A model generated the notes under the pieces. That model worked only from the letters and a program-made list of their open reading frames with translations. It was not told the DNA's origin and did no database searches. 64,000 nucleotides of DNA from Actinoallomurus sp050942425 (GTDB lineage: Bacteria; Actinomycetota; Actinomycetes; Streptosporangiales; Streptosporangiaceae): contig NZ_CP192063.1 in NCBI RefSeq assembly GCF_050942425.1, positions 4,836,001-4,900,000 of the forward strand. The letters run 5' to 3'. Both the position numbers and the translations under genes were made by a program. Each line of letters starts with the position of its first letter. Positions within the stretch are counted from its first letter, which is position 1. Shown here in pieces: positions 26,540 through 34,997 of this stretch.

Positions 26540-27547
26540 TCAGGTGCCGAGAGAGGCGGCCGGAGCGGTGTCGCGGGTGGCGGCCGGGGGCTCCGGCGCC
26601 GGGGCGGCGGGCATGGGGCCGCGGTCGCGGAGCGCGAAGACCACGCGCAGGGTCGCGATCCACACGAGGGCCGCGCCCAGGACGTGCGCGACGACGAGCG
26701 TGCCGGGGACGTTGGTGAAGTACTGAACGTAGCCGATGACGCCCTGCGCCAGCTCCACCACCAGGAGCTCGAGCGCCCGCCGCTGCACGCGCGTCGGGGC
26801 ACTGGTGAGGCGGAGGCCGAGGAGCAGGGCGAAGGTCAGCCCGACCGTGGCCCAGACGATGTCGACGTGCAGCTGGGCGACCTGCTCGATCTGGAAGTCG
26901 TAGCGCCGGGCCTTCGGGTCGCCGGCGTGCGGTCCGGTGCCGGTCACGACGGTGCCGGCCACCAGCAGCAGGAACACGACACCCGTCAGGGCGCGCCCCA
27001 GCCAGACGAGCTCTTGGCGGACGAGGCTCCGGGCCGGCTCGTCGCCCTCGTCCGCGCGCACCCACAGGACCACGGCCGCCGCCAGAATCGCCGGCGACAG
27101 CAGGAAGTGCACGGTCACCGCGACCGGGTGCAGGTCGGTGAGAACGACGATGCCGCCGACGATCGCCTGCGCCACCACGCTGAACGGCTGGATCGCGGCC
27201 AGCCCCACCAGGCCACGGCGCCGGGGACGCAGCCGCAGCGCCGCGACGAACACCAGCGCGCCGAGCGCGAGCACGAGGAAGGTCAACATCCGGTTGCCGA
27301 ACTCGATCGCCATGTTGACGGCCGAGTGCTCCGGGGTGTGCGTCGGCACCAGGCTGCTACCGGTGCACTTCGGCCACGTGGGGCAGCCGAGACCCGAACC
27401 GCTGACGCGCACGGCCGCGCCCGTCGCCATGATCAAGGCGTTGCCCACCACGCTCGAGAGCGCGAGCCCGCGCAGGGAGGCGGGCGTGGGACGCCACACG
27501 AGGTCACGGAGCCGGGTCAGCGGGTTATCGGATCGCACGTCCTTCAT
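26540..27547 (-). CDS. ctaA: Haem A synthase (COX15/CtaA)
   Basis: CtaA oxidises the methyl group of haem O to make haem A for cytochrome oxidase. The 335-residue protein has eight membrane helices in two four-helix halves. The Cys-pair loop GSGLGCPTWPKC follows helix 1; haem-coordinating histidines are visible in HPVAVTVHFLLSP, QLHVDIVWATVG and LVVAHVLGAALVW. The usual E-x2-H-R site in helix 2 reads EFGNR, which I believe is normal in actinobacteria. The C-terminus is an Ala/Pro tail. Its pathway partner ctaB is at 886-1830. Confidence 0.93.
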   Translation of the reverse strand: MKDVRSDNPLTRLRDLVWRPTPASLRGLALSSVVGNALIMATGAAVRVSGSGLGCPTWPKCTGSSLVPTHTPEHSAVNMAIEFGNRMLTFLVLALGALVFVAALRLRPRRRGLVGLAAIQPFSVVAQAIVGGIVVLTDLHPVAVTVHFLLSPAILAAAVVLWVRADEGDEPARSLVRQELVWLGRALTGVVFLLLVAGTVVTGTGPHAGDPKARRYDFQIEQVAQLHVDIVWATVGLTFALLLGLRLTSAPTRVQRRALELLVVELAQGVIGYVQYFTNVPGTLVVAHVLGAALVWIATLRVVFALRDRGPMPAAPAPEPPAATRDTAPAASLGT

Positions 27548-27586
27548 CGTACGAGCGCCCGCCCATGCCCCGGATCCGGGTCCCTG

Positions 27587-28528
27587 TCAGGCCTCGGGGG
27601 CTTCGGGTGGGGACTGCTGGGAGCGGGTGGCGCCGACGCAGGCGGCGATGACGCAGCCGATCGCGAGCCACTCGCGCCACTGGAGGATCTCGCCGAGGAA
27701 GACGAGGCCGACCAGGGCCGCCACCGCGGGCTCCAGGCTCATCAGGATGCCGAACACCTGGGCCGGCATCCGGCGCAGCGCCTCCAGCTCCAGGCTGTAC
27801 GGGATGACCGAGGACAGCAGGCCGACGCCGAGGCCGATCAGCAGGATCTTCGGGTCGAGAAGCGCCGATCCGCCGGTGGTGATCCCGACCGGCATCATGG
27901 CGGCCGCCCCGACGACGCTGGCGATCGCGAGGCCGGTGGATCCGGAGAACCGCTTGCCCGTCGCCCCGCTCAGCAGGATGTACAGGGCCCAGCCGACCGC
28001 CGCGAGCAGCCCGAACGCCACGCCCGTCAGTGAGATGTCCCCGCTGCCGCGGGCGAGCAGCGCCACCCCGCCCAGCGCCAGGACCGCCCAGATCAGGTCG
28101 AGCCGGCGTCGCGACGCGACGATCGCGACGGTGAGCGGTCCGAGGAACTCGATCGTCACCGCCACGCCGAGCGGGATCCGGGCGATCGCCTGGTAGAAGC
28201 TGAAGTTCATGCCGGCGAGGGTGAGGCCGAACAGCACGGCGATCCCGAGGTCCCGCAGGGAGTGCGCGCGGCGCAGGTCGCGTAGCGCGGAGCGGGCCAT
28301 CACCGAGAGGACGACGGCCGAGGTGAGCAGGCGCAGCGTCACGATCGCGTCCGGGGAGATCTGGCCGAAGAGGTTCTTGGCCAGGCCGGCGCCGACCTGC
28401 ACCGAGACGATGCCGAGAATGATCAGGGCCGGCGGCGGCACCGAGCCCAGGGACAACCGGGGACCGGCGGGGCGGGAACGGAACCATCCGGCGCGGCCGT
28501 AGGAACCCGGGGTGTCAGCGAGCGCCAT
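27587..28528 (-). CDS. EamA/RhtA-like metabolite exporter
   Basis: A 313-residue drug/metabolite transporter with ten predicted helices arranged as two EamA repeats; the second repeat starts near VAFGLLAAVGWALYILLSG. Similarity to RhtA (threonine/homoserine exporter) is seen in the phrase GLLSSVIPYSLELEALRRMP followed by FGILMSLEPAVAALVG. Substrate is unproven. It lies three bases after the ABC permease gene on the same strand and could be part of that transcript. Confidence 0.85.
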   Translation of the reverse strand: MALADTPGSYGRAGWFRSRPAGPRLSLGSVPPPALIILGIVSVQVGAGLAKNLFGQISPDAIVTLRLLTSAVVLSVMARSALRDLRRAHSLRDLGIAVLFGLTLAGMNFSFYQAIARIPLGVAVTIEFLGPLTVAIVASRRRLDLIWAVLALGGVALLARGSGDISLTGVAFGLLAAVGWALYILLSGATGKRFSGSTGLAIASVVGAAAMMPVGITTGGSALLDPKILLIGLGVGLLSSVIPYSLELEALRRMPAQVFGILMSLEPAVAALVGLVFLGEILQWREWLAIGCVIAACVGATRSQQSPPEAPEA

Positions 28529-28531
28529 GCG

Positions 28532-29299
28532 TCACTCCCACTTGAAGAAGCGCGCGGCGAGTGCCAGGCCGAGCACCGCCCACACGGCGAGGATCACCAG
28601 ATCGCGGACGGGGAACCCGGCACCGTGCTGCAGTACCTGACGCAGCCCGTCGGCGAGCGCGGAGATCGGTAGCAGTTCGAGTACCGACCGTACGCCGCCG
28701 GAGAACTTTGTCAACGGAAATACGACACCGCCCAGAACGAGCAGGAGCAGGTAGACGAGGTTGGCGGCGGCCAGGGTGGCCTCCGCGCGCAGGGTGCCGG
28801 CCATGAGCAGCCCGAAGCCGCTGAACGCCGCCGTGCCCACGATCAGCAGCAGGATGACGGTCGCCGGGTTCCCGTGCGGGCTCCAGCCGAGCGCGAACGC
28901 CACGACGCAGAGCACGACCGCCTGCAGGACCTCGACGGCTACGACCGTGAGGGTCTTCGCGGCGATCAGCCCGGACCGGGGGAGCGGCGTCGAGCCGAGG
29001 CGCTTCAGCACGCCGTACCGGCGTTCGAAGCCCGTCCCGATCGCCTGCCCGGTGAACGCGGTGGACATCACGGCGAGCGCCAGGATGCCGGGGGCGAGGA
29101 AGTCGACCCGCTTGCCCGCGCCGACGTCGAGCAGCGGCGCGGCGCTGAAGAGGACGAGCAACGCGATGGGGATGATGAGGGTGAGCAGCAGCTGCTCGCC
29201 GTTGCGCAGCAGCGTGCGCAGCTCGTACGCGGTCTGGGCCCGGATCATCCGGGACGCCGGCGCAGCGCCGGGCGAGGGGGTGAAGGTCAGGTCCGTCAC
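28532..29299 (-). CDS. ABC-2 type transporter permease
   Basis: A 255-residue permease with six hydrophobic segments. The N-terminal MIRAQTAYELRTLLRNGEQLLLTLIIP and middle FERRYGVLKRLGSTPL are typical of actinobacterial ABC-2 permeases next to ctaA and the suf cluster (compare, from memory, mycobacterial Rv1457c). GTG at 29299 overlaps the stop of the ATPase gene. Cargo is unknown. Confidence 0.88.
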   Translation of the reverse strand: MTDLTFTPSPGAAPASRMIRAQTAYELRTLLRNGEQLLLTLIIPIALLVLFSAAPLLDVGAGKRVDFLAPGILALAVMSTAFTGQAIGTGFERRYGVLKRLGSTPLPRSGLIAAKTLTVVAVEVLQAVVLCVVAFALGWSPHGNPATVILLLIVGTAAFSGFGLLMAGTLRAEATLAAANLVYLLLLVLGGVVFPLTKFSGGVRSVLELLPISALADGLRQVLQHGAGFPVRDLVILAVWAVLGLALAARFFKWE

Positions 29300-30207
29300 G
29301 AGCGGAGCTCCCGTCCGGTCAGTTCCAGGAACACGTCTTCGAGGGTCCGCCGCTCGATCCGCAGGTCCTCGGTCATGACGCCGTTGGAGGCGCACCAGGC
29401 GGTCACGGTCGCCAGCAGCTCGGGCACGAGATCGCCTTCGATGACGTAGTGCCCGGCCGGCGACTCCTTGGCCATCGTCGCGGGCGGCAGCGCGGACAGC
29501 AGCTCGTCCAGGCCGAGCCCGGGGCGTGCCCGGAAGCGGAGCTGGCGCTCGGCGCCGGTCAGCGAGGACGGCGGGCCGGAGGAGATGACCGTCCCGTGGT
29601 CGACGATCACCACCTGGTCGGCCAGCCGTTCGGCCTCGTCCATGTGGTGGGTGGTGAGGATCACCGCGACGCCGGCGGCCTTGAGGTCCTCGACGAGCTC
29701 CCACGTCGCGTGGCGGGCCTGGGGGTCGAGGCCGGCGGTGGGTTCGTCGAGGAAGACCAGCTCGGGGCGGCCCACCACCGCGGCGGCGAGGGCCAGCCGC
29801 TGCTGCTGGCCGCCGGACAGGCGGCGGTACGGCGTACGGGCCGAGGCGGTGAGGCCGAGCCGCTCCAAGAGCGCGACGGGGGCGAGGGGCGTGGCGTAGA
29901 AGCTCGCGATCAGGCTGAGGAACTCCCCGGCGCGTGCGTTGGTCGGCACGCCCCCGGACTGCAGCATCACGCCGATGCGCGTCTTCAGCTCCGGGTCGCG
30001 GGGGTCGCGGCCGAGGACGCGCACGGTGCCCGCGTCGGCGCGCCGGTAGCCCTCACAGATCTCGACCGTGGTGGTCTTGCCCGCTCCGTTGGGGCCCAGG
30101 AGGGCGGTCACCTCGCCGTGCCGGGCGTCGAATGAGAGACCGTCGGCCGCGGTGATTATGCCATAGCGTTTGACCAGGTCATTCACTGCGACGGCGAGGG
30201 GTTCCAT
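29296..30207 (-). CDS. ABC transporter ATP-binding protein
   Basis: A 303-residue ATPase. Walker A is LLGPNGAGKTTTVE, the signature LSGGQQQRLALA, Walker B LVFLDEPTAGLD, with the switch His in ILTTHHMDEAE. The C-terminal 80 residues form an exporter-type accessory domain. The ATG at 30207 begins MEPLAVAVNDLVKRYG, the normal N-terminus; the frame is open further upstream without similarity. It overlaps the permease downstream and is divergent from argF. Confidence 0.9.
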   Translation of the reverse strand: MEPLAVAVNDLVKRYGIITAADGLSFDARHGEVTALLGPNGAGKTTTVEICEGYRRADAGTVRVLGRDPRDPELKTRIGVMLQSGGVPTNARAGEFLSLIASFYATPLAPVALLERLGLTASARTPYRRLSGGQQQRLALAAAVVGRPELVFLDEPTAGLDPQARHATWELVEDLKAAGVAVILTTHHMDEAERLADQVVIVDHGTVISSGPPSSLTGAERQLRFRARPGLGLDELLSALPPATMAKESPAGHYVIEGDLVPELLATVTAWCASNGVMTEDLRIERRTLEDVFLELTGRELRS

Positions 30208-30323
30208 GCCCCCGAGTCTAGGAGGGGCGGCTCGGCGCGACGCATGGACCCCGGAGATCTTTCTGAATATTGATTCAGCTAGACGCATGACGATACAGTC
30301 GGTCCATGTCACTGGGAGGTCAC

Positions 30324-31316
30324 ATGCTGCGCGGCCGGAGCTTCCTCAAAGAGCTCGACTTCACCGCCGAGGAGTTCCGCTCGCTCGTCGACCTGGCCGG
30401 CGAGCTGAAGGCGGCCCGCCGCGCGGGCACCGAGCAGCCCCGCCTGACCGGCCGCAACATCGCGTTGATCTTCGAGAAGACCTCGACCCGCACGCGCAGC
30501 GCGTTCGAGGTCGCGGCGCACGATCAGGGCGCGCACGTGACCTACCTGGACCCGTCGGGCTCCCAGATCGGGCACAAGGAGTCGGTGAAGGACACCGCGC
30601 GGGTGCTGGGCCGGATGTTCGACGGTATTCAGTACCGCGGCAGGCGCCAGGCGGACGTCGAGGTCCTCGCCGCGCACGCCGGCGTCCCCGTTTGGAACGG
30701 TCTCACCGACGAGTGGCACCCGACCCAGAGCCTGTGCGACGCGTTCACGATGGCCGAGCACGCGGCCAAGCCCCTGGGCGAGATCGCCTTCGCCTACCTC
30801 GGCGACGCGCGCAACAACATGGGCAACTCCCTGCTCGTCATGGGTGCCCTGCTGGGCATGGACGTCCGGCTCGTCGCGCCCGGCGGGCTGCTGCCGTCCG
30901 CCGAGGTCCAGGCCGCGGCCCGCGCCCTGGCCGAGCGCAGCGGCGCCCGGATCACCCTGACCGACGACGTCGCCGAGGGCGTGCGCGGCGCCGACTTCCT
31001 GCACACCGACGTCTGGGTGTCGATGGGCGAGCCGAAGGAGGTCTGGGCCGAGCGGATCGCGCTGCTCAAGCCGTACCAGGTCAACGCCGAGGCGCTCGCC
31101 GCGACCGGGAACCCGTCGGTGCGGTTCATGCACTGCCTCCCGGCGTTCCACGACCGGGAGACGACGGTCGGCGAGGAGATCTACGTGCAGTTCGGCCTGG
31201 AGGGGCTCGAGGTCACCGACGAGGTCTTCGAGTCGGAGGCCTCGATCGTCTTCGACCAGGCCGAGAACCGCCTGCACACCATCAAGGCCGTCCTGGTCGC
31301 GACCCTCGCCCGCTGA
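30324..31316 (+). CDS. argF: Ornithine carbamoyltransferase
   Basis: The enzyme converts ornithine and carbamoyl phosphate to citrulline. The 330-residue product has the carbamoyl-phosphate motif STRTR (EKTSTRTRSAFE), DEWHPTQSLCD, and the ornithine-site MHCLPAFHD. The ATG at 30324 is chosen for GGGAGGTCAC just upstream; another ATG at 30306 lacks a site. It is longer than the usual anabolic ArgF of arginine operons and resembles the 330-340-residue enteric/ArcB type (FEVAAHDQGAHVTYLDPSGSQIGHKES). No other arg or arc gene is adjacent. Confidence 0.92.
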   Translation: MLRGRSFLKELDFTAEEFRSLVDLAGELKAARRAGTEQPRLTGRNIALIFEKTSTRTRSAFEVAAHDQGAHVTYLDPSGSQIGHKESVKDTARVLGRMFDGIQYRGRRQADVEVLAAHAGVPVWNGLTDEWHPTQSLCDAFTMAEHAAKPLGEIAFAYLGDARNNMGNSLLVMGALLGMDVRLVAPGGLLPSAEVQAAARALAERSGARITLTDDVAEGVRGADFLHTDVWVSMGEPKEVWAERIALLKPYQVNAEALAATGNPSVRFMHCLPAFHDRETTVGEEIYVQFGLEGLEVTDEVFESEASIVFDQAENRLHTIKAVLVATLAR

Positions 31317-31383
31317 ACCCGCCCCAGGCCGTCGCGGCGACGTTTCGGCGATCGTCTAAACGAATGCGGGCCAGCATCGGGGC

Positions 31384-32751
31384 ATGTTCGCCCTGAAATC
31401 CGGCACGCGGTCCCGGCCGCGGGCCGGAGCGCTGCCTCTGCTCGCCATCTGCCTCGGCTATTTCATGGTCATCATCGATGCCACGGCGGTGACCCTGTCG
31501 CTGCCCGCGCTGGGTCGTGACCTCGGCGGCGGGATGGGCGTCCTGCAGTGGGTGGTCGACGGCTACACGCTCACGTTCGCGACGCTGCTGCTGTCCGCCG
31601 GCGCGCTCGGCGACCGGGTGGGACCCCACCGGGTGTTCTGCGCCGGGCTCCTGCTGTTCACCGTCGCCTCGGCCGCCTGCGGGATCGCGCCGACCGCGGC
31701 CCTCCTCGTCGCCGCGCGGGTGGTGCAGGGCGCCGCGGCGGCGATCCTGGTGCCGTCGTCCCTGGCGCTGCTGCAGGCCGCCAACCTCGATCCGGCGGCG
31801 CGCGCCCGGGCCGTCGGCGTGTGGGGCGCGGTCGCCGGGATCGCGGCCGCGTCGGGTCCGGTGTTCGGCGGGGTACTGACCGACGCGGTGAGCTGGCGGG
31901 TCGTGTTCTTCGTCAACGTGCCGATCGGGCTGGTCGCCCTGCTGCTGACGATCCGCCACGTCGTACGGCCGGAGGGGCACGGCCGGCGGGGGATCGATCC
32001 GGGCGCGCAGGTCGCCGCGGTCGCCGCGCTCGGCCTGCTGACCTTCGCCCTCATCGAGGCCCGGACCCGCGGCTGGCTCTCGCCGGCCGTCCTCGGCGCG
32101 CTGGCCCTCGCCGCGCTGTCGGCCGCGGCCTTCGTCGCGGTCGAGCGGCGGTCGGCGAACCCGATGCTGCCCCTGAGCCTGTTCCGGAGCCGGCCGTTCT
32201 CCGGCGGCAACGCGGTCGGACTGCTGATCAACCTCGGCTTCTACGGCCAGCTGTTCGTGGTCAGCCTGTTCTTCCAGGACGTCCGGCGGATGAGCCCGAC
32301 GACGGCCGGCCTGGCGCTGCTGCCGGAGGGGATCCTCGTCTCGGTGGCGTCGTTCCTGTCCGGGCGGCTCTCGGGCCGGTCCGGCACTCGCCCGACGATG
32401 CTGATCGGGTTGTGCACGGGAGCGGCCGGGCTGCTCGCGCTCATGGCGGTGGGCCCGCGCACGCCGTACCTGCTGATCATGCTCGGGCTGATGGCGGTGG
32501 GCTTCGGGATGGCGTTCACGATGCCGGCCGCCACCACCACTGTCGTCGAGGCCGCGCCGCCGGAGCGGGCGGGCGTCGCCTCGGGGGCGGTCAACGCGGC
32601 CCGGCAGGTCGGCAGCACGGTCGGCGTCGCCCTGCTCGGCACGCTGGGCGGCGGAGGCCGGCTCGCGGCGCCGATGGCCGGCGCGGGCGCGGCGTTCCTC
32701 CTCGGAGCCGTGGTCGTGGCCCTCACCGTACGGGAGGGTCCGCGCAGGTGA
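31384..32751 (+). CDS. MFS drug-efflux-type transporter
   Basis: A 455-residue MFS protein. The first helices carry the DHA2-like pattern FMVIIDATAVTLSLPALGRDL and QWVVDGYTLTFATLLLSAGALGDRVGPHR, followed by motif C-like GIAAASGPVFGGVLTDAVSWRVVFFVNVPIG. About 13-14 hydrophobic segments are seen. Substrate is unknown; such proteins usually export antibiotics or dyes. It has its own spacer after argF, and its stop codon overlaps a putative iron box that precedes sufR. Confidence 0.88.
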   Translation: MFALKSGTRSRPRAGALPLLAICLGYFMVIIDATAVTLSLPALGRDLGGGMGVLQWVVDGYTLTFATLLLSAGALGDRVGPHRVFCAGLLLFTVASAACGIAPTAALLVAARVVQGAAAAILVPSSLALLQAANLDPAARARAVGVWGAVAGIAAASGPVFGGVLTDAVSWRVVFFVNVPIGLVALLLTIRHVVRPEGHGRRGIDPGAQVAAVAALGLLTFALIEARTRGWLSPAVLGALALAALSAAAFVAVERRSANPMLPLSLFRSRPFSGGNAVGLLINLGFYGQLFVVSLFFQDVRRMSPTTAGLALLPEGILVSVASFLSGRLSGRSGTRPTMLIGLCTGAAGLLALMAVGPRTPYLLIMLGLMAVGFGMAFTMPAATTTVVEAAPPERAGVASGAVNAARQVGSTVGVALLGTLGGGGRLAAPMAGAGAAFLLGAVVVALTVREGPRR

Positions 32752-32767
32752 GGCAAGGCTCGCCTTA
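32749..32767. promoter_or_regulatory. Putative DtxR/IdeR-type iron box upstream of sufR
   Basis: TGAGGCAAGGCTCGCCTTA matches 13 of 19 positions of the iron-box consensus TTAGGTTAGGCTAACCTAA as I know it, keeping AGG, the AGGCT centre and CCT. It overlaps the MFS stop codon and is about 61 bases before the sufR start. Confidence 0.5.
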
Positions 32768-32816
32768 GTGATGCGGATTACCGGGATCCGTTTGTGTCGG
32801 GGGAAGGAATTAGGCC

Positions 32817-32831
32817 ACACTGATGTTGTGA
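32817..32831. promoter_or_regulatory. SufR-like operator ACACT-N5-TGTGA over the sufR start codon
   Basis: The sequence contains CACA-N7-TGTG as an inverted repeat (32816-32830) and fits the ACACT-N5-TGTGA pattern that I recall for mycobacterial SufR. It covers the GTG start of sufR, as expected for autorepression of a transcript starting close to that codon. Confidence 0.5.
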
Positions 32832-33586
32832 AAAACGTGACCGAGACCACGAGCGGCGACCCGGCGGTCGCCGGCGTGCCCGCGCTCGGTCCGAACCACA
32901 CCGAGCGCACCACCCGCGCCCGGGTGGCGCGTCTGATTCTTGAATATGGTCCCATCAGCGCCTCGGCGCTCGGACAGCGGCTCGGGCTCACGCCCGCGGC
33001 CGTGCGCCGCCACCTCGAGCACCTCCTCGACGAGGGGATGATCGAGGAGCGGCGGAGCCGTCCGCAGTCCAGGCGCGGGCGCGGCCGTCCGGCCAAGCTG
33101 TTCGTCATCACCGACGCCGGGCGCAGCGCCTTCGTGCACGCCTACGACGATCTCGCGGCCAACGCCCTGCGGTTCCTGGCCGACAAACTCGGCGAGGAGG
33201 CCGTCGCGGAGTTCGCCCGCCGCCAGGTGAGCGACCTGGAGGCGCGCTACGGCGCGTCGATCCGGGAGGTTCCGCCGCAGCAGCGGGCGCAGGCCCTCGC
33301 CGAGGCGCTGTCCGTCGACGGCTACGCCGCCTCGGCCGGCACCGCCCCGGCCGGCGGGCAGCAGCTGTGCCAGCACCACTGCCCGGTCGCGCACGTCGCG
33401 GCCCGGTTCCCGCAGCTGTGCGAGGCGGAGACGGCGGCGTTCGGGCGGCTGCTCGGCGTCCCCGTGCAGCGGCTGGCCACGATCGCGCACGGCGATGGAA
33501 TATGCACGACCCACGTGACGTCACGTGAACTGACCGAAAAAACCGATAAGAACGACAAGCAGGACTCCGGAGGCACCTCCGCATGA
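32828..33586 (+). CDS. sufR: SufR-type iron-sulfur cluster-sensing repressor
   Basis: SufR represses the suf operon when it carries an Fe-S cluster. The 252-residue product has an N-terminal ArsR/DeoR-like winged helix (ARLILEYGPISASALGQRLGLTPAAVRRHLEHL with the wing RGRGRPAKLFVIT) and a C-terminal cluster-binding region: CQHHCPVAHVAARFPQLC plus the later GDGICTTHV cysteine. The GTG at 32828 is preferred; no clear Shine-Dalgarno sequence lies at normal distance, consistent with a nearly leaderless transcript. Its stop overlaps the sufB start (ATGA). Confidence 0.9.
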   Translation: MKNVTETTSGDPAVAGVPALGPNHTERTTRARVARLILEYGPISASALGQRLGLTPAAVRRHLEHLLDEGMIEERRSRPQSRRGRGRPAKLFVITDAGRSAFVHAYDDLAANALRFLADKLGEEAVAEFARRQVSDLEARYGASIREVPPQQRAQALAEALSVDGYAASAGTAPAGGQQLCQHHCPVAHVAARFPQLCEAETAAFGRLLGVPVQRLATIAHGDGICTTHVTSRELTEKTDKNDKQDSGGTSA

Positions 33587-34995
33587 CTACGGCAGCCCAT
33601 CCCGAGCTCGAAGGGCTCGGAAACTACAAGTTCGGCTGGGCCGACTCTGACGTGGCCGGCGCCTCGGCCCGTCGCGGGCTGTCCGATGAGGTCGTCCGCG
33701 ACATCTCGGCGAAGAAGAACGAGCCCGACTGGATGCTCGACCTTCGCCTGAAGGGCCTGCGCCTGTTCGGCAAGAAGCCGCTGCCGACGTGGGGCGCCGA
33801 CCTCACCGACATCGACTTCGACAACATCAAGTACTTCGTCCGGTCGACGGAGAAGCAGGCCGCGTCGTGGGAAGAGCTCCCGGCGGACATCAAGAACACC
33901 TACGACAAGCTCGGCATCCCCGAGGCGGAGAAACAGCGCCTGGTGGCCGGCGTCGCGGCCCAGTACGAGTCCGAGGTCGTCTACCACCAGATCCGCGAGG
34001 ACCTGGAGCAGCAGGGCGTCATCTTCCTCGACACCGACACCGGCCTCAAGGAGCACCCGGAGATCTTCCAGGAGTACTTCGGCTCGGTGATCCCGGTGGG
34101 CGACAACAAGTTCGCCGCGCTCAACTCGGCCGTGTGGTCGGGCGGGTCGTTCATCTACGTGCCGCCGGGCGTGCACGTCGAGATCCCGCTGCAGGCCTAC
34201 TTCCGGATCAACACCGAGAACATGGGCCAGTTCGAGCGGACGCTGATCATCGTCGACGAGGGCGCGTACGTCCACTACGTCGAGGGCTGCACCGCGCCGA
34301 TCTACAAGTCCGACTCGCTGCACTCCGCGGTCGTCGAGATCATCGTGAAGAAGAACGCCCGCTGCCGTTACACGACCATCCAGAACTGGTCGAATAACGT
34401 CTACAACCTCGTCACCAAGCGCGCCGTCGCCTACGAGGGCGCGACGATGGAGTGGATCGACGGCAACATCGGGTCCAAGGTCACGATGAAGTACCCGGCC
34501 GTCTACCTCATGGGCGAGCACGCCAAGGGCGAGACGCTGTCCATCGCCTTCGCGGGCGAGGGCCAGCACCAGGACGCGGGTTCGAAGATGGTGCACGCCG
34601 CGCCCAACACCTCCTCGACGATCATCTCCAAGTCGGTGGCGCGCGGCGGCGGCCGCACGAGCTACCGCGGCCTGGTCCAGATCCAGGAGGGCGCCGAGCA
34701 CTCCAAGTCGACGGTCAAGTGCGATGCGCTGCTGGTCGACCAGATCAGCCGCTCCGACACCTACCCCTACGTCGACGTCCGTGAGGACGACGTCGAGATG
34801 GGCCACGAGGCCACCGTCTCCAAGGTCTCGGAGAACCAGCTGTTCTACCTCATGAGCCGCGGGCTCACCGAGGACGAGGCGATGGCGATGATCGTGCGCG
34901 GCTTCGTCGAGCCGATCGCGCGCGAGCTGCCGATGGAGTACGCCCTCGAGCTCAACCGCCTGATCGAGCTGCAGATGGAAGGAGCGGTGGGCTGA
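33583..34995 (+). CDS. sufB: Fe-S cluster assembly scaffold SufB
   Basis: SufB is the scaffold subunit of the SufBC2D complex, where clusters are built from persulfide sulfur, iron and electrons. The 470-residue product contains the conserved WSGGSFIYVPPGVHVEIPLQ, EGCTAPIYKSDSLHSAVVE with the functional Cys, RYTTIQNWSNNVYNL, and the C-terminal GLTEDEAMAMIVRGFVEPI. Mycobacterial SufB often has an intein; none is present here. The gene overlaps sufR by ATGA. Confidence 0.97.
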   Translation: MTTAAHPELEGLGNYKFGWADSDVAGASARRGLSDEVVRDISAKKNEPDWMLDLRLKGLRLFGKKPLPTWGADLTDIDFDNIKYFVRSTEKQAASWEELPADIKNTYDKLGIPEAEKQRLVAGVAAQYESEVVYHQIREDLEQQGVIFLDTDTGLKEHPEIFQEYFGSVIPVGDNKFAALNSAVWSGGSFIYVPPGVHVEIPLQAYFRINTENMGQFERTLIIVDEGAYVHYVEGCTAPIYKSDSLHSAVVEIIVKKNARCRYTTIQNWSNNVYNLVTKRAVAYEGATMEWIDGNIGSKVTMKYPAVYLMGEHAKGETLSIAFAGEGQHQDAGSKMVHAAPNTSSTIISKSVARGGGRTSYRGLVQIQEGAEHSKSTVKCDALLVDQISRSDTYPYVDVREDDVEMGHEATVSKVSENQLFYLMSRGLTEDEAMAMIVRGFVEPIARELPMEYALELNRLIELQMEGAVG

Positions 34996-34997
34996 CA

